DNA of 64,000 nt from Lysobacteraceae bacterium SCN 69-320 (GTDB lineage Bacteria; Pseudomonadota; Gammaproteobacteria; Xanthomonadales; Rhodanobacteraceae). The position numbers and the translations under genes were made by a program. The stretch is from NCBI GenBank assembly GCA_001725155.1, contig MEFP01000009.1, positions 100,294-164,293 on the forward strand. Direction: 5' to 3'. The notes below the pieces were generated by a model. It was not told the DNA's origin. It ran no database searches and was given only the letters and a program-made list of their open reading frames with translations. Shown in pieces: positions 60,701 to 64,000 of this stretch (position 1 is its first letter; each line of letters begins with the position of its first letter).

Positions 60701-63700
60701 ACCTTCACCTACGACGAGCACGGCAACCGCACCAGCGCCACCGTGCTCACGCCGTACGGCACCCGCCGCGAACGCTGGACCTATGTACCGCCGGCCGACT
60801 TCGCCAAACCCCACGTCACCAACCGCATCGCCAGCTACACCGATGCGCGCGACCAGCAGACCGACTACGCCTACGACGAGCGCGGCAACCGCACCACGAC
60901 CACGCTCGACGGCGTCACCGTCAGCGACCGCTACGCGCCCAACGGCGATCGCAACAGCCAGACCGACGGCAACGGCAAGACCTGGCAGTTCCGCTACGAC
61001 GCTTACGGTTATCCGCAGGAAGCCGAATCGCCCTTGGGCGCCATCGCCCGGACCGTCTACGACGAACGCGGCCGCCAGCGCATCGCCATCGACCCCAACG
61101 GCGCCCGCACCGAATGGACCTACGACGTCCGCGACCGCATCCGCACGCTGCGTCATCCCGACGGCGTCGGCGGCAACCTCGCTGCCGAGACCTTCGTCTA
61201 CGACGATGCCCAGCGCACCGTCAGCCACACCAATGCCCGCGGCATCCTCACGCGCTCCACCCTCGATCCGCTGGGCCGCCTGCTCGAGGAACGGCTCGGC
61301 GCGCTGACCCGCCGTTACGGCTACGACCCCGCCGGCAACCGCACCGAGCAGACCGACTACGCCGGCCACCGCACGACGATGGTGTATGACGACGCCAACC
61401 GCATCGTCACGCGCCACGAAGGCGTCGACGGCGACGAGGTACGCACCACGCGCATGACCTACGACGCGCTCGGCCACGTGCTGACCGAAACCGTCGGCGA
61501 AGGGCCCCAGGCGCGCCGGCGCGAGTACCGTTACGAGGACCCCGCCTATCGCCGCACGCTCGTACGGCGCGAACTCGTCGGCGAGACCGGCAGCCGCTGG
61601 CTGGAGGAGACCACCCGCTACGACGGCAACGGCAATGCCGTGGCCAGCACCGACGCGCTGGGCCGGAGCACCAACCGCGTGTTCGACGCGCGCAACCGGC
61701 TCGTGCAGGAGACCGCGCCGCTGGGCAAGGTCACGGCCTTCACCTACGACGGCCGCGATGCCGTGCGCACCGAGACGCGCAGCAATGCCGGCGGTTCCGG
61801 CGCCCAGACGCGCGAGCGCCGCTATGACGACGACGGCCGCCTCGTGACCGAGATCGACGCGCTCGGCGTCGTACGCACACGGACCTACGACCCGGCCGGC
61901 AATCTGCGCGAGCGCAGCGACGGCCGCGGCAACCGGACCACCTACCAGTACGACGCACGCCGCAACCTCATCGAGGAACGCGGCCCCGAAGCCGGCCAGC
62001 TGACCACCTACGGCTACGACGGCAACAACAACCGCGTCTGGGAACAGTGGGCCAACGGCCGCCTGCTGCAGTACACCTACGACGACGAAGACCGCCGCCT
62101 GAACACCACCGACGAACGCGGTCCGGTGGAGACCCGCACCTACTGGCCCGATGGTCTCGTGAAGTCCGTCGCCGATGCCGACGGCCGCACGACCTTGCAG
62201 TTCCACGACAGCCTGCACCGGCTGATCCGCGAGGAGTTGCCCGGCGACATGGCGCGCACGCGCCGCTATACCCACACGGTTCACGGCGACGTGCTGACCG
62301 AGACCGATCCGCGTAACGGCCTCACCCAGTACACCTACGACTCGCTGGGCCGGCGCACCTCGACCACCTTCCCCGCCGTCGATGGGGCCACGGCGACGGT
62401 CCGCCTGCGCTACGACGACGTCGGCAATCCGATCCAACAGACCAATGCGCGAGACCAGGCCACGACCTGGCAGTACAACGATCTGAATCAGAAGGTCGAG
62501 CAGGTCGATCCGCTGGTGTGTACGCCGGGTGCTACGACGGTCGATGCCGGTGGGGATAAGGCGGGGCTGGGTGGAGCGAACGGTGCGGTAACGCGTATGC
62601 CGAATGCACCGGTGACTACGACGGCAGCAACCCCGCAGCACGGCGTCATCGTGTCCTGGCTGCGAACTGCGCAGCGCCTGGCTATGGCGGTCATGACGGC
62701 GGTGGCGGCACCGGCATCGGCGAACGGTGATGTACCGCTATCGTCCGCGGCACAAGGCAGCACAAAGGGCGCGATATCGGCGTTGGCACGGGGCAATATC
62801 TCTGCACCGCTCACCGCTGCGCCGGGAAACGTACACAACGCGGTGTCTCTGCCGAGGCCCGCGTCAGCATCAGGTGCAAGACAGGGCAACGCCGCCTCAT
62901 CACGTCACCCCGCCGCCACCGCGGCGGCTGAGGTCACCGCCGAGGCGACCACGCCGGCGGTGACTTCAGCTGCTGCCAAGGCCACCAGCGCTCCCACCGC
63001 CGTCTGTCGCCAGACCTGGACCTACGACAGCGAAGGCAACGTCCTGACCCAGGTCGACCGACGCGGCATCACGACCGTCAACACCTACGACCGCGAGAAC
63101 CGCCTGCGCACACAGGCCAAGGCCGGCCTCCTGCTGCAGACGCGCGACTACGATGCCGACGGCAACCTGCGCCAGCAGACCGATGCGCTGGGCCGCCTGA
63201 GCGTCTTCACCGTCGACAAGGCCAATCGCAAGACCCGTGAGGATCGCGCCGGTCTGGCTTCGGAACAGTGGACCTATACCCCGCTCGGCGACGTCGCCAC
63301 CCACACCGATGCCGACGGTCGTACGACGACGAACACGTATACGCCGCGCCGCTTCCTGGCCTCCGAATCGCTGGCCGGCGAGACCTCGCAGTACACCTAC
63401 GACGGCGCCGGTCATCGCCTGACCTCGCAGTACACCTACGACGGCGCCGGTCATCGCCTGACCCACGAGCGGCCGAACGGCCCGGCCTCGACCTGGACCT
63501 ATGCCTATGACAGCGCCGGCAATCTGGCCTCGGTCACCGATCCCGACGAACACGCCACTGCCTTCGGCTACGACGCGAACAACAACCGCACGCGCGTGAC
63601 CGATGCGAACCATCACGTCACGACCTTCGCCTACGACGGACGCAACCGGCTCAGCGGCAAGACCTATCCCGGAGGCGACAGCTGGAACTGGCGCTACGAC

Positions 63701-64000
63701 GGCGACAACAACCGCATCCGCAGCGAGGCGCCGAATGGCCGTGTCGCCGAAACCGAGTTCGACGCGCTGAACCGTCCGACCCGGGCCGATTACCTGGGCG
63801 CACCCGCCGGTGAGATCCAGTCAACGGCCTTCGCCTACGACGGCAACGGCAATGTCCGCACGATCACGGAAACCAGCAGCGCCGGCACGCGAATCGAAAC
63901 ACGCGACTACGACGACTTCGACCGCCTCGTTCATGCCGTCGACGGCGACAACCGCTCGCTGCACTACGCCTACGACGACGTCGGCAACCGCACGCGCCTG
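54779..64000 (+). CDS. Exported Rhs/YD-repeat protein with transglutaminase-like domain, partial
   Basis: Begins at an ATG overlapping the giant gene's stop (ATGA) and runs open for 3,074 codons to the window edge, so the C-terminus and any variable tip are missing. It has a signal-like N-terminus, an Ala-rich helical region (about 135-235), then a transglutaminase-like domain (about 311-450) in which the Cys position is Asp357 (GNDVDQASLL) and the Asp position is Ala; His427 is kept. Ig-like segments follow. The Rhs core starts near residue 1600 (SDIDVGGRGPGLHLTRTYS) and has many YD repeats (for example RYGYDPAGNRTEQTDYAGH). A non-repeat insert occupies 62515-62998. Polymorphic-toxin-like or shell-forming roles are inferences. 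Confidence 0.9.
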   Translation, partial: MTLPRTRSRMLSRSAAFALTLFATVAAGAAAPTPAATPTGAIARSAAPAQPAAPARAASTVAARHGDPASARQQDTATPAPLPAVDATGSPQQAVIAALLRGEDARAAIASARALQPETAKAAAGRAAGPFAGYVQTRRDLRQLLQRLPGLRRADTAAFRSRLLATLQRLQAERLLAELALENTAARAQAKRLPAAAADLAATRQQALRAQLQRIDTAAATLRSSLQAQAADAPLGAALVAELDASLAADAAADAPAIYGVNPLPLHRPRLPVREPVLTPAVVPSYANADAEVEPQAADRAESADVPLSPAILDQAQRLGNDYTRIVDFVRSNVRTRWYAGAQQGAEATLASMAGNDVDQASLLIALLRASRAPARYVHGVVEVDLAALAASLRVRSDKVGLALAAAGIAHRPVVRGGRIAAYAIEHTFVSAYLPMANYRGSSADLSGRSWIALAPALKPSTFTPARGALARTGLVADDFIGEHLRELRSDAPLARLREELTRRLAALTPAQDYADQLAQHGLAAAPLELLPASLPVPVLAVTGEFAELPDSLRQHLQVILRSGEADDAPVALDARIAVSALAGRRVTLAYQPATIEDAAIIDAHGGRNLTPPYLYRVRPVLLVAGQPERVGSGAIDNGAAHRVEIRFDGPGGTTGFAQNLTAGGYAALAVDAPPMTQAFELDTATPGDTEARGARLLAQLGARYLASWNGDDEELADLVGVGVVRPFPAAALVVNQYRVDRVAGLATQLNWRGVALDAALRPAEAFASIDAASAEIDWTALSALQGSALEHRVFEQQWSVPSISADKGLALARAANIPLLTLNAASGSSGVHQAPAVLAAIDAWLARGYVVDVPAEPLTLDAWSGAVWRVRSLSSGESGYFIAGELAGGSTAQPPELWYLQDLVGLLGDPAGQPPNEDPLAAAILTLDQSTQHQRGVAGQRPDKPLRAVVLDASGRPVRRAAVTFNVTTSDSRLVDALGAERVSVTVTSDARGRAEVALQLAERQGKIGHYVLIKDDDPAPQWVGHATVEVSVATANGVLRSGEALVTDILPAAAEKLELGRINIGSVAFGAGYNSYFIEVTDRFDNAVANVPAEVSLSNDASTAQCLDSPAFGPIVGASLFARVGDGGCPADEILLTGHACTTPGPLQLTTLSDGRAGFHVAAPSQPEMTYTVHVSAAGTSATRSDSADSVDDCSYNRGIYMGASSSHNNAGQASRAGRLGEVVASSFPFILVYNNIQSGNPPEGPIWRPLTGGRVLTSASTPLQHGTLDSWRETSPGHYEFQLRAGTTPGNIHGSIRFKVLGPPGYMDDPHSEIEFPIASGILHTEPDDFSYAWAIDLHPPQATPDRIPLTPFGTTEDDFALHSAFDPPEWQPGLNQLLLTADDELVAGCALLNREYGAPCTLRRGLAVDADKHHAAKTVLENPFTRLESDPAEVHFEQGIIAGYGIIDATAQQNAPRPGAPKDESDLLGLLRGNFPKSLSVRQDIDVATGYVCDVPARLGYVLSQPARVQLHFFILDREGKRTDREIWPQPAQDLEAGVHTLDIPAGQLPIGSYVYRIEAHASGLTDEREGVISSRRERHDALPLAHDFVKGVDLYSGGLVLSQSDIDVGGRGPGLHLTRTYSSHAGDRIGFFGRGWSADLDMQVIANGCGSRVVLGGAGQGQRFLPEGIEPDGAERYRPLYGYHGSLLRHGNEYDFIAKDGTRYHFAEPDPEGPRLSYVEDTNGNRLTYAWERNDGLPRVTQIQDGAGRRIVLRYETLVTTRTIDRIQMRDSYTVVTDAAGPGGLRLSYGYDVAGNLATVRRDDASALGPQRTLYTYADYDGLYHVQPDGEMSYTRFGWRLTDVRDELDGSTRRYAYAPDSATPAPFWTGVQLSDRALYFPELRVQQVTEPDQALTRFSYDAGINGALRGLLGTPVTVVTDPREHPTETRMNRYGASVRVTDPAGITDTTWDAVHLQPASRTDALGGVSTFTYDEHGNRTSATVLTPYGTRRERWTYVPPADFAKPHVTNRIASYTDARDQQTDYAYDERGNRTTTTLDGVTVSDRYAPNGDRNSQTDGNGKTWQFRYDAYGYPQEAESPLGAIARTVYDERGRQRIAIDPNGARTEWTYDVRDRIRTLRHPDGVGGNLAAETFVYDDAQRTVSHTNARGILTRSTLDPLGRLLEERLGALTRRYGYDPAGNRTEQTDYAGHRTTMVYDDANRIVTRHEGVDGDEVRTTRMTYDALGHVLTETVGEGPQARRREYRYEDPAYRRTLVRRELVGETGSRWLEETTRYDGNGNAVASTDALGRSTNRVFDARNRLVQETAPLGKVTAFTYDGRDAVRTETRSNAGGSGAQTRERRYDDDGRLVTEIDALGVVRTRTYDPAGNLRERSDGRGNRTTYQYDARRNLIEERGPEAGQLTTYGYDGNNNRVWEQWANGRLLQYTYDDEDRRLNTTDERGPVETRTYWPDGLVKSVADADGRTTLQFHDSLHRLIREELPGDMARTRRYTHTVHGDVLTETDPRNGLTQYTYDSLGRRTSTTFPAVDGATATVRLRYDDVGNPIQQTNARDQATTWQYNDLNQKVEQVDPLVCTPGATTVDAGGDKAGLGGANGAVTRMPNAPVTTTAATPQHGVIVSWLRTAQRLAMAVMTAVAAPASANGDVPLSSAAQGSTKGAISALARGNISAPLTAAPGNVHNAVSLPRPASASGARQGNAASSRHPAATAAAEVTAEATTPAVTSAAAKATSAPTAVCRQTWTYDSEGNVLTQVDRRGITTVNTYDRENRLRTQAKAGLLLQTRDYDADGNLRQQTDALGRLSVFTVDKANRKTREDRAGLASEQWTYTPLGDVATHTDADGRTTTNTYTPRRFLASESLAGETSQYTYDGAGHRLTSQYTYDGAGHRLTHERPNGPASTWTYAYDSAGNLASVTDPDEHATAFGYDANNNRTRVTDANHHVTTFAYDGRNRLSGKTYPGGDSWNWRYDGDNNRIRSEAPNGRVAETEFDALNRPTRADYLGAPAGEIQSTAFAYDGNGNVRTITETSSAGTRIETRDYDDFDRLVHAVDGDNRSLHYAYDDVGNRTRL
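62515..62998 (+). other. Non-YD insertion segment inside the Rhs repeat region
   Basis: About 160 residues without YD motifs interrupt the repeats, from after QKVEQVDPL to before CRQTWTYDSEGNV. The segment contains a hydrophobic stretch (WLRTAQRLAMAVMTAVAAPA) and an Ala/Thr-rich part, and uses more A/T-ending codons (ggt, tca, aag, cgt) than its flanks. The reading frame is preserved. Confidence 0.6.
63382..63463 (+). repeat. Perfect 39-base tandem duplication in the YD repeats
   Basis: 63386-63424 is repeated exactly at 63425-63463, encoding SQYTYDGAGHRLT twice; the four bases GACC also precede the first copy. The identity at every third base shows a recent duplication. Confidence 0.9.

Noticed and set aside
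58610-62641. 1,343-codon minus-strand frame opposite the Rhs gene
   Set aside because: Shadow of the YD-repeat frame; no start signal or family similarity.

Overview
The window is very GC-rich (about 70% by eye) and reads as a chromosomal segment of a gammaproteobacterium of the Xanthomonadales/Lysobacterales, most plausibly of the Rhodanobacteraceae type. The evidence is the dnaE-accA-tilS order, Xanthomonad-style small families (DUF6164, DUF4870, DUF6265), a UdgX-type uracil-DNA glycosylase, and several large exported proteins, two of which share a C-terminal FxxGF-type tail. I saw no rRNA, tRNA, insertion sequence, phage or CRISPR array.

Layout. 1-2631 (-): penicillin-acylase family enzyme, cut by the left edge and divergent from dnaE. 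2844-12761 (+): housekeeping block dnaE, accA, tilS, xseB, ispA, interrupted by a secreted beta-helix/Calx-beta protein gene between accA and tilS. 12828-15959 (-): DUF4870 protein, zinc-ribbon membrane protein, gltX and a PmtA-like methyltransferase. 16152-19555 (-): Tyr/Asp-rich exported protein, rlmKL and a small hydrolase. 19632-20719 (+): a translationally coupled peptidoglycan pair (amidase plus NlpC/P60 lipoprotein). 20989-24017: slyD, a DUF1232 protein, DUF6265 and NTF2-like proteins and an exported unknown. 24131-26026: udgX and an alkX/ycaQ-type DNA glycosylase gene, convergent and overlapping. 26102-36194: lipase, DEAD-box helicase with an unusual AT-rich leader, EF-hand protein, FAD protein, LprI-like protein, amidohydrolase, HU-like protein and a DUF6164 protein.

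36854-64000 (+) is the striking part. A small exported protein, a giant exported protein of about 5,844 residues and an Rhs/YD-repeat protein of more than 3,070 residues (running off the right edge) are packed as one apparent operon, with a 28-base gap and then a 4-base ATGA overlap. The giant has an N-terminal HEVLH zinc-protease-like domain, an alpha-toroid-like region, and long arrays of CARDB, FlgD-like, Ig-like, FN3 and propeller-like domains. The Rhs protein has a transglutaminase-like domain in which the expected catalytic Cys is Asp. The operon leader holds two clear stem-loops. This is the best candidate here for an undescribed surface or secreted system; its function cannot be read from the sequence alone.

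The very long antisense reading frames across this window (for example 3,373 codons opposite the giant gene) are treated as high-GC shadows and not annotated.
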